This document shows positions 1 to 7,632 of a stretch of 15,774 nt of DNA, one piece after another. The DNA is taken from positions 1,337 through 17,110 of the forward strand of contig DPMX01000145.1 of NCBI GenBank assembly GCA_003540955.1. Reading direction: 5' to 3'. Every line of letters starts with the position of its first letter. Within the stretch, counting starts at the first letter, position 1. This DNA is from Gammaproteobacteria bacterium (GTDB lineage Bacteria > Pseudomonadota > Gammaproteobacteria > Ga0077536). Made by a program: the position numbers and the translations under genes. The notes beneath the pieces are model-generated. The model worked only from the letters and a program-made list of their open reading frames with translations, made no database searches and was not told where the DNA came from.

Positions 1-520
1 CCAACATTTTTGCAACTTTATCAAACGCCTCTCCGGCTGCATCATCCAGTGATTCTCCTAAAATTCGATAGTCCCCAAGCGCCTGCACATCGACCAGCAT
101 GGTATGGCCACCAGAGACCAATAGCGCCAAAAATGGCATCGACGGTGGATTCTCGTCTAATAATGGTGACAACAGATGTCCTTCCATATGGTGGACACCA
201 AGCGCGGGGATATCGAGCGAAAACGCAAGACTGCGAGCCACAGAGCTGCCGACCAACAGTGCACCGATTAGCCCTGGACCAGCCGTATAGGCGACCGCAT
301 CAAGCTCACCGAAATCTACCGATGCCTGGCCTAACGTTTGCTTTATTAGCGGTAATGTTTTGCGAACATGGTCGCGGGAAGCAAGCTCCGGTACTACACC
401 CCCGAAAGCGGCATGGATCTCTACTTGACTATAAACGCTGTGTGCAATGATGCCGCGTTCTCCATCGAACAATGCGACCCCTGTTTCGTCACATGAGGTT
501 TCAATACCGAGTACGAGCAT
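1..520 (-). CDS. tsaD: tRNA N6-adenosine threonylcarbamoyltransferase TsaD (5' part; C-terminus outside window)
   Basis: Transfers the threonylcarbamoyl group from TC-AMP to A37 of ANN-decoding tRNAs (t6A), working in the cytoplasm with TsaB, TsaE and TsaC. Reading the minus strand from ATG at 520-518 gives 173 residues with no stop, starting MLVLGIETSCDETGVA, the typical TsaD/Gcp N-terminus of the ASKHA fold. The metal-binding HMEGH motif is at residues 111-115, with both His at the positions they hold in E. coli TsaD. SGGHT follows at 136-140 and DDAAGEAFDKVAK at 159-171. The full protein is usually about 340 residues, so roughly half is visible. It is divergent from rpsU across 112 bp, the standard arrangement in many gammaproteobacteria. 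The tRNA-Ile2 at 5214 is itself an expected t6A substrate. No defect is seen in the visible part. Confidence 0.97.
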   Translation of the reverse strand, partial: MLVLGIETSCDETGVALFDGERGIIAHSVYSQVEIHAAFGGVVPELASRDHVRKTLPLIKQTLGQASVDFGELDAVAYTAGPGLIGALLVGSSVARSLAFSLDIPALGVHHMEGHLLSPLLDENPPSMPFLALLVSGGHTMLVDVQALGDYRILGESLDDAAGEAFDKVAKML

Positions 521-551
521 GCCTACGCCTTATGTTCGATCAACTCTTAAA

Positions 552-593
552 CTATCGACTTTCGACTTATTCGTCGATAGAATTGTTCGATAG
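552..593. promoter_or_regulatory. Inverted repeat plus extra half-copy in the tsaD/rpsU divergent region
   Basis: CTATCGAC (552-559) and GTCGATAG (573-580) form a perfect 8-bp inverted repeat with a 13-nt spacer. A further TTCGATAG lies at 586-593. The elements sit midway between the divergent starts of tsaD (520) and rpsU (633), and an A/T-rich stretch (594-606, containing TAAAAT at 600-605) lies between them and rpsU. This could be an operator for a dimeric regulator or a hairpin in the rpsU leader. I see no clean -35/-10 pair, so I do not assign a specific promoter. Confidence 0.35.
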
Positions 594-632
594 ATTAAAT
601 AAAATACACAAAAACCGGAACCGAAATTCAGC

Positions 633-848
633 ATGCCCACAGTAAAAGTTAGAGACAATGAGCCGTTTGACATTGCGATGAGGCGATTCAAGCGCGCATG
701 TGAGAAAGCCGGGGTGCTTGCTGAAGTCCACCGTCGAGAGTACTACGAAAAGCCCACCCAGGTCAGAAAACGTAAAGCTGCCGCCGCAGTGAAACGTTGG
801 CAAAAAAAGGCTTCGAGACAAACTTCTCAGCGCACACGAACATACTGA
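633..848 (+). CDS. rpsU: 30S ribosomal protein S21
   Basis: Small basic protein of the 30S subunit, located near the anti-Shine-Dalgarno end of 16S rRNA and needed for efficient initiation in Proteobacteria. The 71 residues, the normal S21 length, begin MPTVKVRDNEPFDIAMRRFK and continue with the conserved CEKAGVLAEVHRREYYEKP block and a Lys/Arg-rich tail ending RTRTY. The start is fixed by this N-terminus; the upstream GGAA (around 616-619) is a weak Shine-Dalgarno sequence. It is the first gene of the macromolecular-synthesis cluster, 30 bp ahead of the YqeY-like gene and probably co-transcribed with it and dnaG. Nothing unusual is visible. Confidence 0.98.
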   Translation: MPTVKVRDNEPFDIAMRRFKRACEKAGVLAEVHRREYYEKPTQVRKRKAAAAVKRWQKKASRQTSQRTRTY

Positions 849-878
849 TCCTGGATACTGCTGCCCGGTCACCGAATC

Positions 879-1331
879 GTGACGAACGTAATAAAGCCTA
901 ATCTTAACGAAGCGGTGAAGGTTTCGCTTAAAAAAGGTGAGAAACGACACGTTGGTGCCTTACGATTAATCTTAGCTGCGATAAAACAACAAGAGGTCGA
1001 TACCCGAACCGCAGTCAACGACGACGAAATCCTGGTGATTTTGGCGAAAATGGCGAAACAGCGCCGAGAATCGATTTCGCACTATGAAAAGGCCAAACGG
1101 CATGATCTGGTTGCGCAAGAACAATTTGAGCTAGAGTTACTCGAATCCTACCTCCCAGCAGCGCTAAGCGATACCGAGATCGCGACGGCGATAGACAACG
1201 CAATAACTAGTGCCGGTGCTACAAATCGCAAAGATATGGGCAAGGTAATGGGAATATTGAAGACATCGCTGCAAGGCCGAGCCGATATGGCCGTGGTCGG
1301 GGCCACAGTAAAAACGAGACTCTCGCCCTAG
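879..1331 (+). CDS. yqeY: GatB/YqeY domain-containing protein
   Basis: A 150-residue helical protein of the YqeY family, related to the C-terminal tRNA-binding domain of the GatB amidotransferase subunit. Its exact function is not established, though a tRNA-related role is often proposed. Recognisable family blocks are LRLILAAIKQQEVD (about 28-41), AKMAKQRRESISHYEKAKR (56-74), FELELLESYLP (83-93) and KDMGKVMGILKTSLQGRADM near the C-terminus. The start is GTG at 879; no ATG fits the conserved N-terminal helix better, and the Shine-Dalgarno sequence is weak, so translational coupling to rpsU (30 bp upstream) is possible. Its place between rpsU and dnaG is common in Pseudomonas-like gammaproteobacteria but differs from E. 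coli. About 100 bp separate it from the dnaG start. Confidence 0.93.
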   Translation: MTNVIKPNLNEAVKVSLKKGEKRHVGALRLILAAIKQQEVDTRTAVNDDEILVILAKMAKQRRESISHYEKAKRHDLVAQEQFELELLESYLPAALSDTEIATAIDNAITSAGATNRKDMGKVMGILKTSLQGRADMAVVGATVKTRLSP

Positions 1332-1344
1332 GCGACGGCGGCGG

Positions 1345-1359
1345 TCAGTACCCTACTGA
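1345..1359 (+). other. Small hairpin between the yqeY-like gene and dnaG
   Basis: TCAGTA (1345-1350), ccc, TACTGA (1354-1359) is a perfect 6-bp stem with a 3-nt loop inside the 101-nt gap before the dnaG GTG. No T-run follows directly, so it is not a standard intrinsic terminator. In E. coli the equivalent interval carries an attenuating terminator and an RNA-processing site that lower dnaG expression. A similar role here is only inference. Confidence 0.25.
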
Positions 1360-1432
1360 TATTAATTGGTAGTTGCATGACCTGGCCCATTGGCGGCAAT
1401 ATCTGGCCAAGCGCTTTAGTTTAAGAAGTATT

Positions 1433-3127
1433 GTGCCTGGGCGTATCCCACAAAATTTCATCGATGACCTTCTCAATCGGGTCGACATTGTTGATATTAT
1501 CGACAGTGACCTGCCATTGAAAAAAACGGGTCGTGACTACCAAGCGCTTTGTCCCTTTCACAGCGAAAAAACCCCGTCATTCACCGTTAGTCAAGAAAAA
1601 CAATTTTATCATTGCTTTGGCTGTGGCGCGCACGGCTCAGCCTTGGGATTTTTGATGAATCACCGCGGCCTAAGCTTCGTTGAGGCTATCGAGGAGGCTG
1701 CTCGTACTGTGGGTCTAGAAGTACCCCACGAGGACGGAGTGCACGCGCCAAAAATTGACTACTCGCCACTGTACGAAATGCTGGAGCGTGCACAGAATTT
1801 TTTTGTGGAACAGCTTAAGACACACAACGATCGCAATCGAGCAATCGATTATTTAAAATCACGTGGGCTTAGCGGTGGCATCGCGAAACGCTTCGGCATT
1901 GGGTATGCCCCCGACTCCTGGGATGGACTTATGTCAGCCTTGGGTACAGATGAGCAGGCCATACAGCATTTAATGCAAGCAGGGCTGATCATAGAAAATG
2001 ACCAGCAGCGGCGTTATGATCGCTTCCGCGATAGGATCACTTTCCCAATTCACGATCGGCGCGGCAGAGTGGTCGCATTTGGCGGGCGCGTAATCGAAAA
2101 AGGAGAACCTAAATACTTAAACTCTCCCGAAACACCTGTATTCCAAAAGCGGCGTGAGTTATATGGCTTATATCAAGTCAAAGGTTCTAATGAGGACATA
2201 TCGCGTATACTCGTTGTCGAAGGCTACATGGATGTCGTGGCATTGGCCCAATTTGGAGTGACTAATGCTGTCGCAAGCTTAGGGACGGCGACAACAACTG
2301 CACAATTGGAAACACTGTTTAAAGTCGCACCGGAAGTGATTTTTTGCTACGACGGCGACGGAGCGGGTAGGCGAGCGGCGTGGCGGGCGCTTGATACAGC
2401 TTTGCCACTTATTCAAGAAGGCCGCCAAGCAGGCTTCATCTTCATTCCGGAAGGCGATGATCCTGATAGTTTCGTGCGTGAACACGGTCCTGACGTGTTC
2501 ACCAGCCGCGAACCCATCAAACCACTATCTGAGTTCCTAATCGATGAATTAGCGAAAAAGACCAATTTGAGCTCGATCGACGGTCGTGCACGATTTCTCG
2601 ATCTGGCCGAGCCAATGGTAAAAAAAATTCCGCGTGGCTCTTTTCGTCAACTATTAGCCCAACGGATTGCAGAGATCGTTGATCTCGACCCGCACGCATT
2701 AGCTCCCTTAGCCGGCGGGAATCGGCCGCACACGCGATTAGCACGCCCAACGAAACGACGCGGGCATCCATCAATGGTTGAACAAGCATTAAAACGCTTG
2801 TTATATAATCCAAAACTTGCAAATCTAGTGGTCGACTACAAGGCGATCTCTGGACTAACCGACGACCATGCGGCTTTATTAGCCGAGGTGCTTGAATTAA
2901 TCTCGCGTCACCCAAATCTTACTACCGGTGCACTGGTTGAGCATTATCGCAACTCGTCACACTATGCGATTTTGGAGCAACAACTGGAAACTCCGCTGGA
3001 ATTGGATGATGAAGCGAACGCAATTGAGTTTACCCAAGCCATCGAGTCCCTCTTGCGAAAAACAAAGCCCGGGGCATTTGAGCGGGCAAAGGCAGAAATG
3101 CGCCGCCGTGCAGATGAAGTAGATTGA
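1433..3127 (+). CDS. dnaG: DNA primase DnaG
   Basis: Synthesises RNA primers at the replication fork after recruitment by the DnaB helicase. Starting at GTG 1433 gives 564 residues beginning (M)PGRIPQNFIDDLL, which matches the usual DnaG N-terminus. The CHC2 zinc-finger ligands then fall at C40, H43, C61 and C64, the same numbers as in E. coli, which is strong support for this start. AAGAAG about 5 nt upstream is a plausible ribosome-binding site. A TTG at 1373 would add 20 residues absent from the family. The TOPRIM catalytic centre shows EGYMD (Glu263) and YDGDGAG (Asp307, Asp309), followed by the PEGDDPDSF basic-patch region. The C-terminal DnaB-binding helical domain (from about EQALKRLLYNP) is shorter and less conserved. 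It lies between the yqeY-like gene and rpoD, as in the classical macromolecular-synthesis operon, and appears intact. Confidence 0.97.
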   Translation: MPGRIPQNFIDDLLNRVDIVDIIDSDLPLKKTGRDYQALCPFHSEKTPSFTVSQEKQFYHCFGCGAHGSALGFLMNHRGLSFVEAIEEAARTVGLEVPHEDGVHAPKIDYSPLYEMLERAQNFFVEQLKTHNDRNRAIDYLKSRGLSGGIAKRFGIGYAPDSWDGLMSALGTDEQAIQHLMQAGLIIENDQQRRYDRFRDRITFPIHDRRGRVVAFGGRVIEKGEPKYLNSPETPVFQKRRELYGLYQVKGSNEDISRILVVEGYMDVVALAQFGVTNAVASLGTATTTAQLETLFKVAPEVIFCYDGDGAGRRAAWRALDTALPLIQEGRQAGFIFIPEGDDPDSFVREHGPDVFTSREPIKPLSEFLIDELAKKTNLSSIDGRARFLDLAEPMVKKIPRGSFRQLLAQRIAEIVDLDPHALAPLAGGNRPHTRLARPTKRRGHPSMVEQALKRLLYNPKLANLVVDYKAISGLTDDHAALLAEVLELISRHPNLTTGALVEHYRNSSHYAILEQQLETPLELDDEANAIEFTQAIESLLRKTKPGAFERAKAEMRRRADEVD

Positions 3128-3173
3128 ACCCTAAATTAAACCGGCGGGCAGCGCAACGAATGGATTTTTGGTC

Positions 3174-3179
3174 TATAAT
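3174..3179 (+). promoter_or_regulatory. Candidate -10 box of a promoter upstream of rpoD
   Basis: A consensus TATAAT lies at 3174-3179 in the 164-bp dnaG-rpoD gap, 112 nt before the rpoD start. The sequence 16-18 bp upstream (around 3150-3156, AGCGCAA) is a poor -35 match, so the promoter may depend on another contact or an activator. It would give rpoD its own transcript in addition to read-through from rpsU. Confidence 0.4.
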
Positions 3180-3291
3180 TGCGGGTCGCCTGTAGGGATA
3201 ACCCAAATGGCGTATACGCGACTTTAAACTAGACATGTGTCAGTTGTCGCAAGCCATTGAACAAAAAACACCTATTTGAGCAAAGGTACGC

Positions 3292-5130
3292 GTGTTAGCT
3301 ATGGAAACCCTTGACAGAATCGAAAAAAAGAACGGGGAGTCGCAACTTAAAGCACTTATCGCGAAAGGTAAGGAGCAAGGCTTTCTGACATATCATGAAG
3401 TCAATGATCATCTACCTGATGATATCGTCGATCCGGAACAGATTGAAGATATCATTAATATGATCAATGACATGGGAATCAAGGTGCATGAAACGGCGCC
3501 TGATCTTGACGGTATTCTGCTCAATGACAACGACGTCGACGATGAGGCTGCGGAAGAAGCAGCTGCCGCGCTCGCGGCTGTTGAAAATGAGTTTGGTCGT
3601 ACTACCGACCCCGTGAGAATGTACATGCGAGAGATGGGAACGGTCGACCTCCTCACGCGCGAAGGCGAAATTAAAATTGCAAAACGTATCGAGGATGGAT
3701 TGAGCCAGGTATTGCGGGCGATGGCTGATTTTCCCGAAGTATCCGAGACTTTTATTGACCACTATGAGCGTTCCGTAAAAGAAGAATTGAAACTCACCGA
3801 TATTATTACTGGTTTTGTCGATATATACGCGGAGGCTAATCCAGCGCCGGCAATGAATGATGCGGTGGCTACCTCAACCAATGATAGTGCAGATCAAGAA
3901 GACGACGATCCGCCGCCAAATCCACTAGACCCTGAAGAAGTATTGCAACGTTTTGGCGAATACAAAAAGCACTACAAAAAAGTCGCCAACGCTACGAAAC
4001 GTAACGGTCGCAACCACAAACGAACGATCAAATTACGCGCCGAGCTACAAGAAAAGTTTCTAGAATTTAAACTCTCACCGAAACACGCTGAGCTATTGTC
4101 CTCTAAAATACGCACCGCGGTTGACGCAGTCCGTCGAGAAGAAAAAGCAATTTTCGATATCTGCGTAAAAGAATGCAAGATGCCACGTAAAGATTTCCTT
4201 AAAGGATTTCTCGACGCGGAGGATAATTCAAAGTGGCTGAAAGCTATTGTCAGACAAAAAAAACCTTTTGCTGCGACGATAAAAGCTCGCCAAAGTGAAA
4301 TCCAGCTACTCCTGACACGACTTGGGGGAATCGCAGATCAAACAGAGGTCAGTGTTTCTGAGATTAAAGAAATCAACCGACGCATGTCGATCGGTGAGGC
4401 TAAGGCTCGTCGGGCGAAAAAGGAAATGGTGGAAGCAAACTTACGCCTTGTAATTTCGATTGCAAAAAAGTACACCAATCGTGGATTGCTATTTCTTGAT
4501 TTGATCCAAGAAGGCAATATTGGTTTGATGAAGGCCGTGGACAAATTTGAATATCGACGCGGCTACAAATTCTCTACCTACGCTACGTGGTGGATCCGAC
4601 AAGCAATCACGCGATCCATAGCCGACCAAGCACGAACCATTCGTATCCCGGTGCACATGATTGAGACGATCAATAAATTAAATCGGATATCGCGCCAGAT
4701 CCTACAAGAAAAAGGTCGAGAGCCCACGCCAGAAGAGCTGGCTGAGCGCATGGAGATGCCGGAGGATAAGATACGTAAGGTGCTTAAGATTGCCAAAGAG
4801 CCGATCTCGATGGAAACTCCTATTGGCGATGACGAGGACTCACATCTCGGTGATTTTATCGAAGATCAAAACATCCAAATGCCTGTTGATTCCGCAACCT
4901 TCGAGGGATTGTGTCGCAGCACAGGAGAAGTACTTGAGGGACTGACGGCACGCGAAGCGAAAGTTTTGCGGATGCGATTTGGAATTGATATGAATACCGA
5001 CCATACTCTCGAAGAAGTCGGCAAACAATTCGATGTGACTCGGGAGCGGATTCGTCAGATAGAAGCTAAGGCCTTGCGAAAATTGCGTCATCCTTCACGG
5101 TCCGAAAGACTGCGCACCTTTCTCGACTAG
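3292..5130 (+). CDS. rpoD: RNA polymerase primary sigma factor RpoD (sigma-70)
   Basis: Housekeeping sigma factor that directs RNA polymerase to -35/-10 promoters. The 612 residues match the size of gammaproteobacterial RpoD (E. coli 613). Region 1.1 includes GKEQGFLTYHEVNDHLP. Region 1.2 begins at about residue 104 (TTDPVRMYMREMGTVDLLT). An acidic, proline-rich spacer (QEDDDPPPNPLDPEE) lies in the non-conserved region. Region 2 starts near residue 379 (MVEANLRLVISIAKKYTNRG) and contains KFSTYATWWIRQAITRSI for -10 recognition and melting. Region 4.2 (572-602) has TLEEVGKQFDVTRERIRQIE, the -35 recognition helix. Start choice: GTG 3292 has AAAGG 5 nt upstream, whereas ATG 3301 (METLDRI) is 14 nt from it, so GTG is preferred; the two differ by only three residues. 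It is followed by a tRNA gene after 83 bp, and I see no clear terminator between them. Confidence 0.98.
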   Translation: MLAMETLDRIEKKNGESQLKALIAKGKEQGFLTYHEVNDHLPDDIVDPEQIEDIINMINDMGIKVHETAPDLDGILLNDNDVDDEAAEEAAAALAAVENEFGRTTDPVRMYMREMGTVDLLTREGEIKIAKRIEDGLSQVLRAMADFPEVSETFIDHYERSVKEELKLTDIITGFVDIYAEANPAPAMNDAVATSTNDSADQEDDDPPPNPLDPEEVLQRFGEYKKHYKKVANATKRNGRNHKRTIKLRAELQEKFLEFKLSPKHAELLSSKIRTAVDAVRREEKAIFDICVKECKMPRKDFLKGFLDAEDNSKWLKAIVRQKKPFAATIKARQSEIQLLLTRLGGIADQTEVSVSEIKEINRRMSIGEAKARRAKKEMVEANLRLVISIAKKYTNRGLLFLDLIQEGNIGLMKAVDKFEYRRGYKFSTYATWWIRQAITRSIADQARTIRIPVHMIETINKLNRISRQILQEKGREPTPEELAERMEMPEDKIRKVLKIAKEPISMETPIGDDEDSHLGDFIEDQNIQMPVDSATFEGLCRSTGEVLEGLTAREAKVLRMRFGIDMNTDHTLEEVGKQFDVTRERIRQIEAKALRKLRHPSRSERLRTFLD

Positions 5131-5213
5131 CGAGTTGGATCAACAATCGTGTCGACGGAAGGCTGCTCCGGGAATAGTTTTAGTCTGGCTAGCTTGTAAA
5201 TGTCCTGTTTCGC

Positions 5214-5290
<77 letters not shown>

Positions 5291-5316
5291 CTAATCACTC
5301 GAGTAGAGGTATCGCC

Positions 5317-5889
5317 ATGAAGACGATTGAAATTCCACGCACAGACATGGAACAACGTATTGCCCGGTACCAGGATCTAAAGCCACTCAAAACCCAACAG
5401 GGTCGTCGGTTCCCGCTTGAGGCACTGGACGTAGTTTATGCACGAGAGTTATTACCCGTCATCGCCCTTGATGAATCGGTAGAAACGCCGCTTACTACCG
5501 ACGAGACCCCCATCACTGGCGCCGGTGGGATGACTATTACACTGGCACGGTGTCCGCCTGGACAAGGACCTGGCTTGCATTCCCACCGCACGACTTTTGA
5601 GACGTTCACAGTTCTTAAAGGACGTTTTGAAGTGTCCTGGGGTGATCGAGGTTCGGATACTGTAGAGATCGGTTTGTTTGACACAATATCAGTACCACCG
5701 GGCGTCTGCCGAGGGTTTCACAACATAAGCGATGAAGAAGGGCTCCTGCAAGTGATTATCACCGGAGGAGTTCATGATATGGAGGATATCGATTTTCGCC
5801 CCGAAATCGGTGACGAAGTGCGGAACTTGTCGCCGGAGTTGCTGGAAACGCTTGAAGAGACTGGAATGAGTTTTACAGCGGGACGATAG
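5317..5889 (+). CDS. Cupin-domain protein (single-domain, metal-binding)
   Basis: A 190-residue soluble protein with one cupin barrel; the substrate is unknown. Cupin motif 1 is seen as GLHSHRTTFETFTVLKG (86-102), giving the likely metal ligands H88, H90 and E95. Motif 2 (GLFDTISVPPGVCRGFHN, 119-136) supplies the fourth ligand, H135. All four canonical ligands are present, so an Fe- or Mn-dependent dioxygenase, isomerase or binding role is possible. The start ATG 5317 follows AGAGGT at a spacing of about 6 nt. An in-frame GTG at 5257 lies inside the tRNA and is excluded. The gene lies immediately behind the tRNA, so it may share its transcript. It is convergent with the alpha/beta hydrolase (46-bp gap), with no evident terminator between them. 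No signal peptide is seen. Confidence 0.85.
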   Translation: MKTIEIPRTDMEQRIARYQDLKPLKTQQGRRFPLEALDVVYARELLPVIALDESVETPLTTDETPITGAGGMTITLARCPPGQGPGLHSHRTTFETFTVLKGRFEVSWGDRGSDTVEIGLFDTISVPPGVCRGFHNISDEEGLLQVIITGGVHDMEDIDFRPEIGDEVRNLSPELLETLEETGMSFTAGR

Positions 5890-5935
5890 TAATTCGCCGC
5901 GAGAGCGCCAACGAGCAACTACTGCAGAAATCTGG

Positions 5936-6817
5936 CTACTTCAAATACTTGTCGAACCACGCTATTGCTTGGCTAGATGATTCTTCGAACCACTGTCCTT
6001 CGTAGATTTCATAATGCGAAATCGGGTAGGCTATCAGTTCTTTGGGTTCCCCAGCACATTCATAGAGTTCCTGATATCCAGCGATGGGACAGATCGTGTC
6101 GTACTCAGCCGCGAGCAACAGCAATGCCCGGGGCGAGATTTTATCGACAACGTCAAGGGGGCGGTATTCAAGCGTTTTCTCCCAGGTTTGCCAAGACAGA
6201 AGACATCGCATATGCGGATAAGACTGCAATGCTTTGCCGAGAAATCCGCTCGCCGTTGGGTTGCTCAACGCGCGTTCAAAGGGGTCGATGTAACTACCCT
6301 GTCCCGCCAGTACTCTTTGTCGCCGATCCTCATTGAGTTGTTGGTGCAGTTCGGCCTGCTCGGCCTCGCTACGAGCACTAAGCAGAAAACGTTCACCGGT
6401 ATCAAAACCAACCTGGGCGACGACTGTCTTCACCCGAGCGTCAATCCCGGCGACGTAAGGAACGTGAGCACCTCCGAAGCTGGTCCCCCACAATCCGACT
6501 CTACTTGCATCGACTTCGGACTGCTCGGTAAGCCACGTGATCGCGTTGCGAATATCATCGACCTGCTCTAAGGGAATCAAGCGCCACTTAGCGCCTTCAC
6601 TGTCGCCAAATCCGCGGTAATCAAAAATCAGTGCGATATATCCGGCTGCGGCGAAACATTGTGCGTAGTCGCGCAGAATTAATTCCCGCACGCCGGTAAA
6701 ACCATGACAGAGTACGATGCCCGGCCGCTTGTCGTCAGCTCGCGCCTCCGATGGTGTAAAGAGATTGCCGACGATACGTGATCCTTCGCTGAAAAAGGTG
6801 ATCCATCGTTCTTCCAT
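5936..6817 (-). CDS. Alpha/beta hydrolase, dienelactone hydrolase / Xaa-Pro peptidase-like family
   Basis: A 293-residue cytoplasmic serine hydrolase acting on an unknown ester, lactone or peptide. The oxyanion-hole region is VLCHGFTG (35-42). A YRGFGDSEG strand-turn follows at about 67-75. The nucleophile elbow is GTSFGG with Ser113, the acid is Asp240 in AEYDTICP, and the catalytic His268 sits in ISHYEIY, so the triad is complete. A cap-like insertion (about 140-225, Gln/Glu/Arg-rich) may set substrate choice. The start ATG is at 6817-6815 with a GGGAG upstream on the coding strand. It is 65 bp downstream of the GFA-family gene on the same strand and is probably co-transcribed with it. It lacks a signal peptide. 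The family is broad, so the substrate cannot be predicted. Confidence 0.88.
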   Translation of the reverse strand: MEERWITFFSEGSRIVGNLFTPSEARADDKRPGIVLCHGFTGVRELILRDYAQCFAAAGYIALIFDYRGFGDSEGAKWRLIPLEQVDDIRNAITWLTEQSEVDASRVGLWGTSFGGAHVPYVAGIDARVKTVVAQVGFDTGERFLLSARSEAEQAELHQQLNEDRRQRVLAGQGSYIDPFERALSNPTASGFLGKALQSYPHMRCLLSWQTWEKTLEYRPLDVVDKISPRALLLLAAEYDTICPIAGYQELYECAGEPKELIAYPISHYEIYEGQWFEESSSQAIAWFDKYLK

Positions 6818-6882
6818 CGTCTCGAACTCCCATTATTCTCTTTGAAGATCCGCCGCCTATGCCCGGGGACGCATCCAACCGG

Positions 6883-7299
6883 TTAGGTGCCAAGTGTAAT
6901 CGGCGGGTTCTGGCGAAAGTGATCCACATCGTCAGGGATAGGTGCCCACGGTAGTGCACTATCCAGCCAGATGGCGATTGTCAGGCAGATGCCATACGCA
7001 TCATCGAGACTACCAACCGCCAAGACAAATACATTTTTGTTGCTGGCAAACAGCTGTGACCCACACTCGCCCCAAAACTCGCGACGCACAGTATTACCGC
7101 TCGCCGCCTCGACCACATAACTTTGCGTTTGTCCTTTTATGATCGTCACTGCCGCCACCGGTACCACGGCGTAATTGCAAAAAGGACCTCCCGACGCCTT
7201 CTGGCAATCGCGACAATAGAAAAATGAAACCATCGACGGGTCAGATGCGCAGCCGTAACGAATACTTCCGCAGCGACACCCACCAGTGCCTTTTGTCAT
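6883..7299 (-). CDS. GFA / CENP-V family zinc protein
   Basis: A 138-residue protein of the glutathione-dependent formaldehyde-activating (GFA) family, which has an Mss4-like zinc fold; most members have no proven activity. The N-terminal GGCRCGSIRY gives C8 and C10, and CRDCQKASGGPF gives C29 and C32. The last zinc motif, normally FCxxCGSxL, reads FWGECGSQL here: the first Cys is Trp76 (codon TGG), while C79 is kept. One structural zinc ligand is therefore missing, by a change that needs a single base from TGC or TGT. The start ATG 7299-7297 has a strong AGGGAGAG just upstream. It is the first gene of a two-gene minus-strand unit with the alpha/beta hydrolase. It may be a functional divergent member or a degenerating one; the frame is open throughout. 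Confidence 0.87.
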   Translation of the reverse strand: MTKGTGGCRCGSIRYGCASDPSMVSFFYCRDCQKASGGPFCNYAVVPVAAVTIIKGQTQSYVVEAASGNTVRREFWGECGSQLFASNKNVFVLAVGSLDDAYGICLTIAIWLDSALPWAPIPDDVDHFRQNPPITLGT

Positions 7300-7632
7300 A
7301 ATCTCTCCCTTCGGTAACTATCGTCAAGTCGGTACACGACCTGAGTACTGACCAGAACGGCTTTTGTTAGTGGGAACGTTACTTCATCGAGTGTACATTA
7401 TCGAGAAATGGATACTTACCAGAACTGCCTTTTAGCGTTCCTGCCCTCCTCCGAAATCTGTGAAAAAACCGCTCGCATTCAAACCAGGCAGCCGAAAACA
7501 CAGGGATAACGTTACCTTTCTGACAATAATTTTATAGAAACTGCCCATCCCCTACATTCCGTACTAGAATTAGCCGAAAAACGCGCCGCACAACAAAGCC
7601 ACCTAGCGGATCGTGTCTAAAGGAGATTATCA
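7300..7632. promoter_or_regulatory. 333-bp divergent intergenic region
   Basis: No gene is supported here. It separates the minus-strand GFA gene from the plus-strand exported protein, so it should hold promoters for both. It contains an imperfect 20-bp direct repeat (7346-7365 and 7413-7432), two copies of AACGTTAC (7375-7382 and 7508-7515), an A/T-rich tract around 7525-7540, and TAGAAT at 7565-7570 as a possible but weak -10 box. No RNA family is recognised. Confidence 0.4.
7346..7432. repeat. Imperfect 20-bp direct repeat pair
   Basis: TACTGACCAGAACGGCTTTT at 7346-7365 and TACTTACCAGAACTGCCTTT at 7413-7432 agree at 17 of 20 positions, with starts 67 bp apart. Both are followed by TTAG or TAG and then CGTT. 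They may be paired regulator sites or the remnant of a small duplication. Confidence 0.35.

Noticed and set aside
10..450. A plus-strand reading frame of 146 codons at the left edge
   Set aside because: It lies antisense to tsaD, which is clearly coding on the minus strand with its HMEGH and SGGHT motifs.
521..632. LexA box as in the E. coli macromolecular-synthesis operon
   Set aside because: No CTGT-N8-ACAG sequence is present in the divergent region.
1373..1432. A 20-residue N-terminal extension of DnaG from TTG
   Set aside because: Absent from the family, and it would shift the zinc-ligand numbering away from E. coli DnaG.
6014..6571. A plus-strand 185-codon reading frame
   Set aside because: It is antisense to the alpha/beta hydrolase, which has a complete Ser-Asp-His triad.
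6883..7299. Possible frameshift or pseudogene status of the GFA gene
   Set aside because: The frame is open from a good start to a stop at normal family length; only one zinc ligand is substituted.
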